From the NCBI RefSeq assembly GCF_937001465.1, contig NC_064565.1:99645089-99709088 (forward strand): DNA of 64,000 nucleotides, written 5' to 3'. The DNA is from Orcinus orca (taxonomy: Eukaryota > Chordata > Mammalia > Artiodactyla > Delphinidae). The notes under the pieces are model-generated. The model was not told the DNA's origin, did no database searches, and saw nothing but the letters and a program-made list of their open reading frames with translations. Below, in pieces: positions 48,848-60,779 of the stretch; within the stretch, counting starts at the first letter, position 1; every line of letters begins with the position of its first letter. Both the position numbers and the translations under genes were made by a program.

Positions 48848-49466
48848 CCCTCAACGCACATACACAGAGACGTCTACGTCTCAACCAGAGCCTGTTTCCC
48901 TGCTCACAGAAACAGTTTAAGCAGATATCAGTCTGCGAGCTTTGAAAGAGATACATTTTTGTGACTCTTGCACTGATGCTGGAAGTTGATGAAGACTAAG
49001 TCCCTCATGACTAGGAACTCATGAGAAGAAAATATTTCTAACAGGGAGAGGGATGCTAACACATTTTTGCCAGTTTCTTCTAGAATTTAAGCTCCAAAGG
49101 ACGGGATTTTTTTTTTTTTTTTGTCTATTTAAATCTTATGTGCCTCGGTCAGAGGTAGCATGTGGCAGGTACTTAATACATATTTTTTGAATGGATTATG
49201 ATCACCATCATCAAAGTCATCATTACTCCAAGCCATAGACCTCTTTCAATTGTAGTCATAAGAATCCAGAGCAATATTACAGGCTCATCTTAACCAACAT
49301 CTCCAACCTCCCCTCTCTTTGAGACTTTCACTGAGCCACTGATAAGAGGTAATTTGAAATAGATGTTAATTTCCTCTCTTATTTCTACTTCTGACTCATG
49401 TCATCCTACTCCATCCTTCTCAGTGAGTTGCTAGTGAACAGAAAAGTGTCCCTAAATGTGAAGAAA
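48848..49466 (+). repeat. Duplicated block, copy A (next to the CpG island)
   Basis: This segment aligns colinearly, in the same orientation, with 53400-54032 at roughly 80% identity by eye. Shared landmarks include GAATTTAAGCTCC, TAGACCTCTTTCA, AGCAATATTACAG, TTAATTTCCTCTC and GAAAAGTGTCCC. An L2-like LINE 3' end (about 49083-49205) is carried inside, but unique sequence on both sides of it aligns too. The match is therefore not just two copies of one repeat family. Confidence 0.8.
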
Positions 49467-49469
49467 AAG

Positions 49470-50990
49470 AAAATTTAAAGTGGTCTGTACAAAATACTCA
49501 GTATTTGCAGCTGTAGACCAGCTGTAGACTGGCCATTTAAAACTTAGGATTTCTTTCTTGCCTTTCCTCATAACTGCTCCCCCAACACCCCCCGACACAC
49601 ACACACACCTCCAAGGTCATAGACTTGGATAAGCTATCCCAATGAGTTATCTACACTCCTTTAAAAATGTTGGAGCCATAGACAGAGTAGCCTGCAAAAA
49701 TGTCTGCTCCAGAATATCGTTGGCATGAAGTTCAGCCCTATGAATCATAAGGTCACTACCCCTTTGCCGCCATCTCCTTCGATGATTCGTTCCTACAAGA
49801 TCTAAGGAGTAAGGACTTAAGTGTGGGTCTTGGTTAACCCAGGGTGGTTGCTTGTTTGAATCATGCCTCAGCACCCGCCATGGATGCTGACACCTGGCCC
49901 AAGGTGAGTGGTTGGAAAAGGATGGTGATGCTGTTAATAACTACAAAATAATATGTATTTTATTGATATGAGTATGACCACTGTGCTGCAAACTTTTTTC
50001 TTTGCTTAAAAATAGTCCATCTGCTCTCAAAGAAAATTCTCTGTGCTCCACATTACCCTGTGCTTGCCAAGGGAATTGTGTGAATTACACTCTATAATGA
50101 TGATCTCATTATATATTCATCTCCCTTCACATGACTCAGAGCTCCTTGAAGGCAAGAATCAGTATTTATATTTGAATCATCAGCACATAATATAGCGCCT
50201 GAAGTCTGGTGGATGATCAAGGAAATGAACACTGAATGAATGAATGGCCTTTTTATTTCAGTGAAGCTACTGTATTTCTCCTCTTCGTCTTAGACACACA
50301 CATGTGAATGCTCTCATATATGACTGAATATCTGCTTTACCTAAAATTGAGTTTCAGGGTTTTATGCCAATAAAATACTAGTTCCAAGTGTGTCATGCAA
50401 AAAAATTGGGGCAGGAGATAGAAAAGCCATATGAAGCTTGTATTCAGAGTCACTGAAAGGGGTGATATCCATAAGAAGACTATTTTTTTCCAACCCTTCC
50501 ACTGAGAGCAAAAAGATTTCTAGAAATAGAAAGTTGCTAAGGATGGGAAGCAACAACAGGACTGTCTTCAGAAAACCTGGAAAGCTTGAAATTTCTGTTT
50601 TGAATATAATGTAAATCTTGAAAAGCGCCTCACTGAGTTGGATTCCTCTTATCCTGACGATCAAACAGTTGTTGGGAGCCCCCAAGAATAAAAGTCAGAG
50701 ATCAATGGGTCTCCATTTAAGCATTCAAAAAATATTTACTAAACCCCAATCATAGGCAAGGAGTTGTATTGGAAGATGTGGGGAACACAAAAACGAATTG
50801 GTTGGAATTGCATCCTGTAGGATCTAGTACTATAAATATGTACACAATCATAATATAAGTTATAAAATAATAAATGCTACAAAGGTAGTAAAAGTTTTGG
50901 AGTGTTTAGAATAAGGAGATAATTAATGCTTACACCTTGGCAGCAATTAGGAAATGTGGGAGGAGGTGGAGATGCCAGAGCTCCAGGAAA
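49470..50990. other. Upstream intergenic sequence
   Basis: Largely unique. An L2 3' end lies at 50125-50250 (CTCAGAGCTCCTTGAAGGC, CACTGAATGAATGAATGG). No gene seen. Confidence 0.5.
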
Positions 50991-51014
50991 GCCTTTTCTA
51001 AGAAGTGACATTTG

Positions 51015-51329
51015 GGACTTTCCCGGTGGTGCAGTGGTTAAGAGTCTGCCTGCCTGCCAATGCAGGGGACACGGGTTTGATCCCTGGTCCGGTAAGATCC
51101 CACATGCCGCAGAGCAACTAAGCCTGTCCTCCACAACTACTGAGCCTGTGCGCCACAACTACTGAAGCCCTCGCGCCTAGAGCCGGTGCTCCACAAGAGA
51201 AGCCACCACAATGAGAAGCCCGTGCACCGCAACGAAGAGTAGCCCCCGCTCACCGCAACTAGAGAAAGCCTGCGCGCAGCAGCAAAGACCCAACGCAGCC
51301 AAAACATAAAATAAATAAAATAAAATAAG
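51015..51329 (+). mobile_element. CHR-1 SINE
   Basis: Long CHR-1 form; the CTGC of CTGCCTGCCTGCC is expanded by one unit. (AAAT)n-type tail and a 15-bp duplication AAGAAGTGACATTTG at 51000-51014 and 51330-51344. Confidence 0.94.
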
Positions 51330-52122
51330 AAGAAGTGACATTTGAACTGAGTTAATATGTAGCATTCAGAGGAGGGAAGTATATTTCTGGCAATGGGAGT
51401 GCTGAATACTTTAGTTCTTCCATTTGTCTGGAGTGGAAGGTGCTTGAAGGTAAGTAGCTGGAAGTAGGGTCAGAAAGGTAGGCTGAAACCAGATTACAGA
51501 AGGCGCTGAACTACTCTGGGAGAAGATTTATTCATTGCCCAGGTACTTGTTTTAATGGTTTTAAAGATTTGGAGCTGAAGGTGAATGGCAGAAATAAACT
51601 TTATCTCTGAGCAGGTTAATTAACTGGATGGGATTTCACTGCTAACAGGTGAGAAGCAATCAATATTTTTCATTTCACGCCAGAAAGTTCTCAGCTCCTT
51701 AACAGATTTATTCTTTTAAATGAGGTTGTTTTCAGATATATTTCATTACATAGAGATGCTGGGGTCATATGAATTAGAAGAGTGGAAGAATCAGAGGCTC
51801 CAACGAATCGTCTTCAGGAAGAAATACTAGGAGACGCGGAGTTTCAGAAAAGACTTATCATGGAGGCCATTGCACTTGTTTCACCAACCAGGGGAGCCGT
51901 AAACGGATCCCATCTAGTAGTTATTGTTCCTTTTCCTAGACAGAGAGTACTCAGGGTAGAAGGCATTTTACAGAGGCTGGGGGGAAAAGAGAAGTCCAGA
52001 AAGATTAGGTGACTCTGTGCCTAAGATTCCATAGCAAAGTAATCGTCAGACAAGGGCTACAGAACTTATACATCTTCTAATCCTCAATACAGTTTGCTTT
52101 CCACTAATTCACAGTTGACTCT

Positions 52123-52341
52123 ATTTTTTTTTTTTTTTTTTTGCGGTACGCGGGCCTCTCACTGTTGTGGCCTCTCCCGTTGCGGAGCACAGGCTCTGGA
52201 CGCACAGGCTCAGCAGCCATGGCTTACGGGCCCAGCCGCTCCACGGCATGTGGGATCTTCCCAGACCGGATACCGGGGCACGAACCCGTGTCCCCTGCAT
52301 CGGCAGGCGGACTCTCAACCACTGTGCCACCAGGGAAGCCC
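52123..52341 (-). mobile_element. CHR-2 SINE, minus strand
   Basis: T-tract, GCGGTACGCGGG, ends CACCAGGGAAGCCC. A 7-bp partial duplication (ACCGGAT / ACCGGGG, about 52265-52280) lies in the B-box region. 13-bp duplication CACAGTTGACTCT at 52110-52122 and 52342-52354. Confidence 0.94.
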
Positions 52342-52834
52342 CACAGTTGACTCTCTTTAAGCATATAGTTCCTCAAGAATACTTGCAGAATTACTGTTGT
52401 CATGCAGATTACTAATAGCTACCATATACTGAGCCACACACATTTGCATACGTACTTATTAAAAATAACAATTCTTATGTGCCACTCCAAGTCTACTGAA
52501 TATGAATTTCTTAGGGAGCAACCCAAGAATCTTCATTTTAACAAGCATCTTGCCCGAGTGATTTTTTTGATCCTCAAAACTCCTTAAGTGGTAGGTATTT
52601 TCCACATTTTTTGGACGAGAAAATCGAGGCTCAGTGAAATTAAGTCTAAAGTTAAATACAGTTGGTGAACACCAAAGCTGAGATTCTAACAGAGGCCTCT
52701 CTCAACCCAAAGTGTATGCTCTTCTTATGCTGGAACTCTGCCTTTTAAACTAAATTCCCGGGTGCCACACAGAATTCCCACACAGTTATTATCTGTCTGT
52801 CATACTGTGTCCCATGTCAAAAATAGTTCAAAAC

Positions 52835-54085
52835 TCAGGCTAAGGTGTGGTAGGCAGCTTCTAAAAGGGGTTCTAATGCTCCCCACCTTCTGGTATTCAT
52901 GCCCTTGTATAAATGCCTCCTTTGGAGTGTGGGCTGGACTTAGTGACTTGTTTCTAATAAATAGAATACAGTCAAAGTGATGGGATGTCACTGCAGAGAT
53001 CAGGTTACAAACGACTGTGACTTCCATCTTGCTCTCATTCTCCCTCTGGCTCTTCTCACCTGCTCACTCTGATGGAAATCAGATGCTGTGTTGTGAGCTG
53101 CACTATGGAGAGGCCCACGTGGCAAGGAACTGAGGACAGACGGCCTCCAGCCAACGGCCAGCAAGGAACCAAGGCCTTTAGTCCAACAGCCCACGAGGAA
53201 CTGATTGCCAACAATCACATGAGTGGGCTTGGAATCAAATCCTTCCCCAGTTGAGCCTTGAGCTTGGCTGACATCTTATTTGCAGCCTCATGAAAGAACC
53301 TGAGCCAGAGGACCCTGCTAAGCTGTGCCTGGATTTCTGACCTATGGAACTGTGAGATAAATGTAGTTGTTTTAAGCCCTCCGTATGTTATCACAACCCT
53401 CACTCCCAACACATATATAGAGACATCTACCCCTCAACCAGAGTCCATTTCTCTGCATGTAAGCATTTTGAGTCAATTGTCACCTTCAAGCCTTGGGAAC
53501 GATAAAATTTGGGGAATCTCTCATTGAACCTGGGGACTTGGCAGAGACTAAATCTCTCATGACTAAGAACTCAGGTGAAGGAAATGCTTCAAACAGGGAG
53601 TAACATGCTAGCATCATGTCCTTCCATTTCCTCTTCTAGAATTTAAGCTCCGTGGGGCCGGGGTTTTTTGCTTTGTTTAGTTTTGGTTTTTTGGTTTTGG
53701 TCCATTTTGATCCCATGTGACGGCACGTAGTAGGTGCTCAATACATATTTGCTAAATGAATTATGACCACCCCCACCATCAACATAGTCACTGTTACTGC
53801 AAGCTATAGACCTCTTTCAGTTGTGGACTGTAAGAATCTAGAGCAATATTACAGCCCCATCTTAACCAATATCCCAGCCTCCTTATCCAAACTTTCACTG
53901 AGACACTAATAAGGAATAATTCGAAATGGATTTTAATTTCCTCTCCTATTTCTGCTCCCGACTCATGTCACTTTACCCTATTCCTCTCAAGGAGTTTCTA
54001 GTGAGCAGAAAAGTGTCCCCAAATGTGAGAAACAGATTAAGTTTTGGAGTAATTTGTTACACAGCAATTGGTAACTCATACATAG
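52835..54085 (+). mobile_element. Old LTR-like repeat interrupted by duplicated block B
   Basis: Left part 52835-53380 and right tail 54037-54085 read as one ancient interspersed repeat, ending in the typical series CTGTGAGATAA, GTTTTAAGCC, TAAGTTTTGG, GTAATTTGTTAC and GTAACTCATAC. A related right end appears at 16145-16480. I do not assign a family name with confidence. The middle is foreign (block B). Confidence 0.6.
53400..54032 (+). repeat. Duplicated block, copy B (inserted in an older repeat)
   Basis: This is the second copy of the block at 48848-49466. It sits inside an old LTR-like repeat: the repeat's sequence up to GTTTTAAGCC ends at about 53378, and its tail TTAAGTTTTGGAGTAATTTG resumes at 54037. 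Copy B is therefore the likely derived copy. No poly-A marks its end. Short similar sequence at both edges could be a decayed target-site duplication, but this is uncertain. Confidence 0.75.
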
Positions 54086-54689
54086 GGCACTGAGAACATC
54101 AGTCACTGTGCCTGTGTTTCTGTGCCCCGAGGCACTCTACTCTGACCTCAGATGAAGAGTTTGATCATTCACAGGACAATGCAAGTGTACATGTGAGAGA
54201 TCACCAGGCAAAAGAAGTACTTTGGTGTGCTTAATTTGTGGGCTGAACTTAAGACCTAGGAGAGTTCCTCTCAAGCTTTAGTGTGCCTTAAAGATCAGCT
54301 TGGGTGGTTGTTTAAAGTGCAGATTTCCTGGGTAGACGCTCATTTCCAGAGATTCTAACTTAGTATGTCTAGTATGGCAGTTGGGATATGCCTTTTTGTC
54401 TAGCTCCTCTTGAGCTCCATTGCGGAGAATACCGGCTTAGAAGACAAAGCTCAGAGCCAGGACCTCACCCTCCCACCATCAGCCGTCACAGGAGCAGAGC
54501 TGGCCATTTCCCTGCTCTGAGTTGATATTCTTCTCCAGACAGGAGTGAGTAAAGAGCAAGTTCCAAATCAATATCAGAAAGAGGCAACACAGTGATATGG
54601 AAAAGGTGCTGAGAAGAGATTTGCCCATTTACTCCTGGAGTCTGGACCATTCCTGGTGACAGGAATTCAGTAGGAAGCAAGACAGATGA

Positions 54690-55195
54690 AGGTTTTGCTC
54701 TCACAATGTCCACATCCTAGTGTGGAAAACAGATAAGTAGGCAAATAAATAAAACAGGTAATTTCATGTGGTGATAAGTGCTATAACGAAACTAAACAGG
54801 TTAATGTGACAGGGAATGATGCACTAGCATGTGTATTGACTGGAGGGAAATAGATGGTGAGGGCAGGGAAGACTTCCTGAATTTAGACCAAAGAGGTGAA
54901 AAGGAACTAATGATGTAAAGATCTGCGGTAGAATATTCCAATCAGAGAAGTCAGCAAGCAGAGAGCTTCAGGTGGAAATGATGTAGCGTGTTAGGGGAGC
55001 AGAGAGAAGGCCAGTGTGACCGGAGACTAGGGAATGCGGGGAGGGGTGATGGAAAATGAAATCGGAGAGGAGGACAAGAATCATAGCATGTAGAGTCCTG
55101 TAACAATGGTGAAAGAGACTGCATTTAATTCTAAGTGAGTTGGGACACCACTGAAGGATTTTAAGTAATGGATTTCTATTCTTTAAAAGGTCACT
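54690..55195. other. Ancient interspersed repeat, family not assigned
   Basis: GTGGTGATAAGTGCTATAACG, GGAAGACTTCCTGAATTTAG, GAAGGCCAGTGTGACCGG and AAAAGGTCACTCTGGTTGCTG match a widely dispersed old mammalian repeat. Confidence 0.5.
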
Positions 55196-55204
55196 CTGGT
55201 TGCT

Positions 55205-55535
55205 GAGTAGGGAGTGGATTGGAGGTCTACCATTTCTTGAACACTTACAATATGCCAGACACTGTGGCAAAAATTTTATAGACTTTATCTCATTTGATCT
55301 GCACAACAAACTTATGCGTTAGATACTACTGCTTTTCTTATTTTATAGAAGAGGGAACTGAGGCTCAGACAGTTAAGTAACTTGCCCAAGATCAAACAGC
55401 TAGTATGTGGCTATGGTGACTAATACCAGTGGTCACCAAGATTTCTGATTCTCCTGACTGAGGGATCAGAACCAAGTCTTTCTGAACCACAAGTCAGTAT
55501 CCTTAACTACTGGGCAATACTGCTTCTCCCTACCT
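55205..55535 (+). mobile_element. MIR SINE carrying a foreign patch
   Basis: Right end CAGTATCCTTAACTACTGGG / AATACTGCTTCTC is normal MIR. Its middle is shared with 60525-60746 and includes about 48 bp of non-MIR sequence. Confidence 0.75.
55228..55453 (+). repeat. Inverted duplication, copy 1 (within a MIR)
   Basis: The reverse complement of 60525-60746 matches this interval at about 89% overall. The last 100 bp (from GAGGCTCAGACAG to GATTTCTGATTCTC) differ at only about four positions. The copy is embedded in a MIR whose right end continues normally after 55465. It includes about 48 bp (ACTAATACCAGTGGTCACC...) that do not belong to MIR. Confidence 0.85.
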
Positions 55536-56739
55536 CATTATCCATGAAGACCTCTTAGATAAAGTTATGACCTTGAAAAGATGAGAGAAAGAGGATCTAA
55601 GAAAAAAATGTAATCCTTATGAGGACAATTACTAGAGGAATAAAAGAAGAAAGATTAGTAGAAAATCATGCCTGTCTTTCCTTTTCTTACCATGTCAATT
55701 TAAAAAAATAAAGAAAATAAAAAGGAGAATTTCTTAGAAAAATGTTTATAGTTAGGGTATCCAGGTTTTTCGCTCATGACCAAGGAATTAATTGTGGCTA
55801 CTCCTCATTGAAAATAATTTTGCAGCCCATCTCTAGGGAAGCATAAATGGAAATGCTCTCTACTTTGGAATAAAGGCTCCAAGCTATGGCCCTTCTACTT
55901 GCAAGCAGGACAGAATCTCCATTTGGGCCACTGTCCCCTGTGTGGCCTCTTTCTTGCTTCAGTAAAGACCATTTGTTAGTTTGAGACTGTTTATTAATCT
56001 AAACCACCTTCCCTTTCAGCTTTCCATCACCCATCATTCTCAAATCCCAAGGATTGACAGTCTCTGTATCTAAGTTTGGAAAGAACCCAGGTAATGAGGC
56101 CAGTGTCCCCATATCTAAAGGCGATTGTGTAATAAATTATAGTCTCCCACGGTTACTAGGAAACCTGAGTTTAAAGGGATTACATTGGTAACCAAGATGC
56201 TAAAATGACCCCATTTTCTTGACTTAAAAATATAATACTTTCTATCAGAAAAAAAAAGGAAAAGAAAGAAGGATTGACCAAGAAAATGGCCGCTATTACC
56301 CACATATTCATATACCTATGGATGAGAACACAGAGTGTCCGGTCTTAGCCACATTCCCAAACATGTCTACAAACTGGGAACAGCTATGAGAGGATTTACT
56401 AATTAGCCTCATGTTTACACATTTTTGGTCAACTATAATTACTTGTTTATTAGAACAGAGGCTTCCCTGTTTATTGCAGTCATTATAGTCTGTCAGTAAG
56501 AGATAATGTTCCTGAATTTCACAAGTATGTGTGAATTGCACAAATCTCGCCAGCCCTAGCTAGGACTCACTCTCAATGAAAATGCTCAGAGAAGATAATT
56601 CTCAAGGAGGCACAGAATTTTATTTCAGCTAATAAGGAGTTATCTTGCCCAACAGAACTGCAAACATTCCCCTAAGCAAGGAAGTTGCAGCAAGCGCCTT
56701 CTTACTTGGCACTAATCCGTTCATCTCTTCAACAATGTT

Positions 56740-56930
56740 AGGCACTTACTTGATACGTGTGTTCTTACTCCATTCTTATCACAAGCCTCTAATGTAGGGA
56801 TCAGTCGTCCCATTTTCTAGATAAGGAAACTAAGAGTCAGAGAGGTCAGGTAACTTGCACTGAGGGGCATGCCTAAGATCCGTATCCAGGCCTTTCTTTC
56901 TACAAAGTCCATGTTTTGTTCATTCTCCAC
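56740..56930 (+). mobile_element. MIR SINE
   Basis: GATAAGGAAACTAAGAGTCAG, GGTAACTTGCACTGAGG and CCGTATCCAGGCCTTTC. Confidence 0.7.
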
Positions 56931-57344
56931 ACACACATACCACTCATGTGGACTAGGTGAGTTTTTCTGGGGTGCATAACTGCAGGGGTGTATATAAAAG
57001 GAATTGCTGAATGACAGGACCAGGACCAGCAGGTAGTCTTGAGACTAGAAAAGGGGAGGTATGACAGCATGTTAAGGCAGGGGAGCTGGTGTTGGGAAGA
57101 GGTTGTATTGTTTGCTGAGTAAGTTAGAAAACACAATGAGTAGCTGGGAATTTGGAAGACCAAACTTCATTTGTCTGGCTGTTGTGGATGAGGGTTGGAC
57201 AACCAGGACGTTAATTAGGTCTTTGATTACATTTAATCCTTTTTACTTTTGCAGATGCTTGGGGAGGGACAGAGTTGATGCTTTGCACTGAGTGGCCTCT
57301 GGCTGTGTCAGCACAAGGTGTTGGGATCATTGCAATCATAATGG

Positions 57345-57495
57345 GAATAGTCAACTGTTGCTGAGAGTTGATTCTGTGGAGACACCATGTGAAGTGCTTT
57401 ACCTTCATTTTCTCATTTAACCTTTATACCACTTCTCAAGGTTAGTTCTATTTTTGTTTGCAGATGAGGAAACAGGCACAGAGAGGTTAAGTGGC
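57345..57495 (+). mobile_element. MIR SINE
   Basis: GAAGTGCTTTACCTTCATT, GATGAGGAAACAGGCACAGAG. Confidence 0.7.
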
Positions 57496-57742
57496 CATGA
57501 TCACACGACTTTCAGAATCAGGACTCAGTGTCCCACCGCTATCTGGACCAACAGAATTCTTAGACACGCCAATGCACTACATATCTTCCATCGCTCTGGT
57601 CCCAGTTTATGAGAATGCATGCTGGATTTCAAGAGGCAACTTCGTGTTTTCTTACTTTTTTATACTGAGGTATTTACTTATACACACTCAAGTGCACAAA
57701 TCTTAAGTGGATAGTAAATACGGTTCCTGAACCCAATTCCAA

Positions 57743-57754
57743 CGTGTGTGTGTG

Positions 57755-57789
<35 letters not shown>
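57743..57789. repeat. (GT)n microsatellite
   Basis: GT repeats, interrupted once near the left end by AGTTTG. Confidence 0.95.
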
Positions 57790-57790
<1 letters not shown>

Positions 57791-57791
<1 letters not shown>

Positions 57792-58628
57792 GTTTCCCCA
57801 CACCAACAAGCGATTCTCTGACACTAATAGGGTGTCTGAGAATACAACTCAATTTTAACATTATCTACCCAAAGATGGCATCAGATGTCGCAGGTAAAGG
57901 GCTCAGTCCCACAAGACAGCCTTCAGACGCCAGTCACAAGTCCAGGTTGTTACCTGTACTTTTGACCAACTGGCAATAAATCAGAGGTTCCCACAATCCC
58001 CTCCTTAGGTTCAATTAATTTGCCAGTGTTGTTCACAGAGCTCAGGAAAACCCATTTACTCACTAGATTACCAGTTTATTGTAAAAGGATATTAAAGGAT
58101 ATGAATCAACGGCCCAAGATGCACAGAGTGAGGTATGTGGGAAGGGACGTGCGGCTCCCATGCCCTCTTCAAGAGCACCACTCCCCCAATATCTCCATCT
58201 GTTCACCAGCCTGGAAGCTCTCCAAACCCTTTTTTGGGTCTTAATGGAGGCTTCATAACAAAATCATGATTGATTAAATCATTGGCCAATGGCAATCGAT
58301 TCAACCTCAAGGTCCTCTCCCCTCCCCAGAAATCAGGGGGTGGGAGTAAAAGTTCCAACCCTCTAATCACTTGGTTTGCTCTCCAGGCAACCAGCTCCCA
58401 CACTTGGATGGGATCCAAAAGTCACGTTTTCTGAAGTGTTTTCAGGAACTGCGGACAAGAGACCAAATACTATCCTGTTGCTCTTATCACTCAGGAAATT
58501 CCAAGGGTCTGGGGAGCTGTGAGCCAGGAAATGTAGATGATGACCAAATATCTGTGAGAAATATCTCATATTTCATATCTCATCTGAATGACCAAACATA
58601 TTTTTCCTATAAATCACAATATCGCAGA
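57791..58628 (-). mobile_element. MLT2-type LTR (ERVL), solitary
   Basis: In reverse orientation it reads CTACCCAAAGATGGCATCAG, GGCTCAGTCCCACAAGACAG, GAAAGCTCTCC-like blocks, and ends in ATAAATCACAATATCGCAG, the reverse complement of the LTR start. No internal viral sequence borders it. Non-coding remnant. Confidence 0.8.
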
Positions 58629-59855
58629 TAGCTTAAGGGAGTTTGACACAGTTAGATACCCATGTAACAACGTTCTATGTCAGTAAACACATCTGATCTG
58701 AAAATGCAGCAATGATAAATATTGCAGGATGTGCAGATACAATTTTTTTTAACTCCAGATGACATTATTTAGAACATAATATTGTAGCATGCACATGGAT
58801 GGTTTTACATGACATCTTCTTGTTATGATTTATAGAACTCAAGTCTCCCTTATTTTGGAAGGTATGTGAATCCAGATGTTCAAGGTATATGAGGTACAAG
58901 GTGACATAAACCAGGACGCCATGGGGGGCTTTCTATGTGATTATATTAATTCCACTTCACACGATATTACAGATAAACTTTTGTGCTATCCACATAGGGG
59001 AGACTTGACGCGTCCTGTGAATTCCCCAGGGGAAAGAAGGTATATAAATTCAAGGTTTTATTATTGCTACATATGTATCTAAAAATCAATATTTCTATCT
59101 GTTTAGCTATCGATCTACGTGTACACATTGAGTAGCCATTTAAAACAGGCTTTTTGAAAGCCACGTTGCATTAAGTGGGCTCTCTGTTAAAATAGGTTAC
59201 ATGTATGTACATGGCTAAAGGTTACAGGGTGTGGGTATCACTGTACACTATAAACTGGGAGAGTTTGTGGTATAAATATAGATTCTTTTTCTATTTAGGA
59301 CTGTGTATGTATCTGTACGTCTCAGATGCCCACAGTTCCGTGCATAATCACATGTCACTCGAACGAGATGATATGTTACCAAGAGGATTGGCCAGTGGAG
59401 GACTTTGTCCGCATGAAGAACAGAAGCCCTCATGTTCTGGAGCCAGATGTGGGGTGGACACATCAGAGGCAGGTCCAGAGGATCCTGGGGAATCTTCGGC
59501 CGAGACCACCTCTCCCTTTGAGCCGGCAACTGCCCTCTCAGGACAACTGAGAAGAAGATTCCGTCTATCATGTCCACTGCCTCACTGCAGCCTTCTTGAA
59601 TATTTAATAATACCATTTGCCTTCCTAGAAAAAGAGCTCGGAGAAGCCTGTGCAGTCATGGGTACCAGCAGTGGGCAGCAAGGCTGTGGCTGACACGGAG
59701 CAGGCTGGCTATTCATTCCCCTCCAGGAGCATCCCCAAATTGAACACCCCGACAGATGGCTCTGGATTGAGGATGTGGCAGAGAGGAGAGACCACGTGGG
59801 TGGTGTCAGGCACCAGTCAGGAGCCTTGGAAAGGAGGAGGAAGTGCTGAGTTAGT

Positions 59856-59929
59856 ATCAAGTGACCGGGGCATGTGCAGTGAGAGGGAAACCATCAAGTG
59901 ACCAGGGCATATGCAGTGAGAGGGAAACC
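59856..59929 (+). repeat. Two-copy 37-bp tandem duplication
   Basis: Units 59856-59892 and 59893-59929 share ATCAAGTGACC...GCAGTGAGAGGGAAACC with two differences. No known repeat family recognised around it. Confidence 0.95.
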
Positions 59930-60164
59930 AGAGACTTATTTTCCACTCACACATAAAAACCTGGCTCAAATTCAGGCTACCACAGAGTATTTCATAGAAT
60001 GGCAAACCAGAATGAACCACGTTGCTCTTCCGATCCCAAGCAAACATTTTACAGACTGGGAAACTGAGGTCCAGATTGTAACCAGTCTCTGAAGTTATCT
60101 AGCTGATTAGTGGTCAAGCTGTTTATAAAATCCAAGACTCTGCTTCCATTTTTGGAATGATTAG

Positions 60165-60560
60165 GTTATGCTGCAATAACAAACAGCACCACTTTTTCAG
60201 TTTCTTAACACACTGAAAGTTTATTTGACCTTTTCTCCAAGTCAGTACCAGCCCTAGTGACTCTGCAGGGCAGCTGCCTTCATGTAGGGGCTCAGCGGTC
60301 TAGGCTGCTTTAGTCTCCTGGCACCCCCATCTCAACACGTGCTCCTGTGACTGAAGCGGCAGAGGAATCGGGCACTGAACACCGCATGCCAGCTCTAAAA
60401 TGTGTCAGCGCAGGAGCACCTTGTCTCTTGAAGTCACAATCCATTGGCAACCCTATCCACGAGACCCTGCCCAATTGCAAAGAGAGATGGTGAATATATT
60501 TTTCCATATATCCAGGAAGGGGAAGAGAATCAGAAATCTTGGTGACCACTGGTATTAGCC
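60165..60560 (+). mobile_element. Ancient interspersed repeat, family not assigned
   Basis: It begins GGTTATGCTGCAATAACAAAC and ends near CCAGGAAGGGG / TTGGTGACCACTGG. This layout recurs in mammalian genomes as an old medium-reiterated repeat, but I do not name the family. Its right end forms part of the inverted duplication described for 60525-60746. Confidence 0.5.
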
Positions 60561-60746
60561 ACCATAGCCACATACCAGCTGTTTGACCTTGGGCAAGTTA
60601 CTTAACTGTCTGAGCCTCAGCTCCCTCTTTTTTAAAACAGGAAAAATAGTATCTAACCCATAATTTTGTTGTGCAGATAAAGGAGATAAAGCACATAAAG
60701 TGTTTGGCACAGTGTCTGGCATATTATAAGTGTTCAAGAAATGGTA
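60525..60746 (-). repeat. Inverted duplication, copy 2
   Basis: Partner of 55228-55453 in opposite orientation. Here the non-MIR part runs on leftward into a longer old repeat (about 60165-60560), so this locus looks like the donor of the shared piece. Outside the stated limits the two loci no longer align. Confidence 0.85.
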
Positions 60747-60760
60747 GGCACCATTACAAA
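60565..60760 (-). mobile_element. MIR SINE, minus strand
   Basis: TTTGACCTTGGGCAAGTTAC, CTGTCTGAGCCTCAGCTCCC mark a MIR on the minus strand relative to copy 1 of the inverted duplication. Confidence 0.8.
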
Positions 60761-60779
60761 TATTGCGTGGTTAGCACAT

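Noticed and set aside
59205..59693. 162-codon plus-strand frame
   Set aside because: No recognisable domain or repeat-derived homology. Length is compatible with chance in a 64-kb window.
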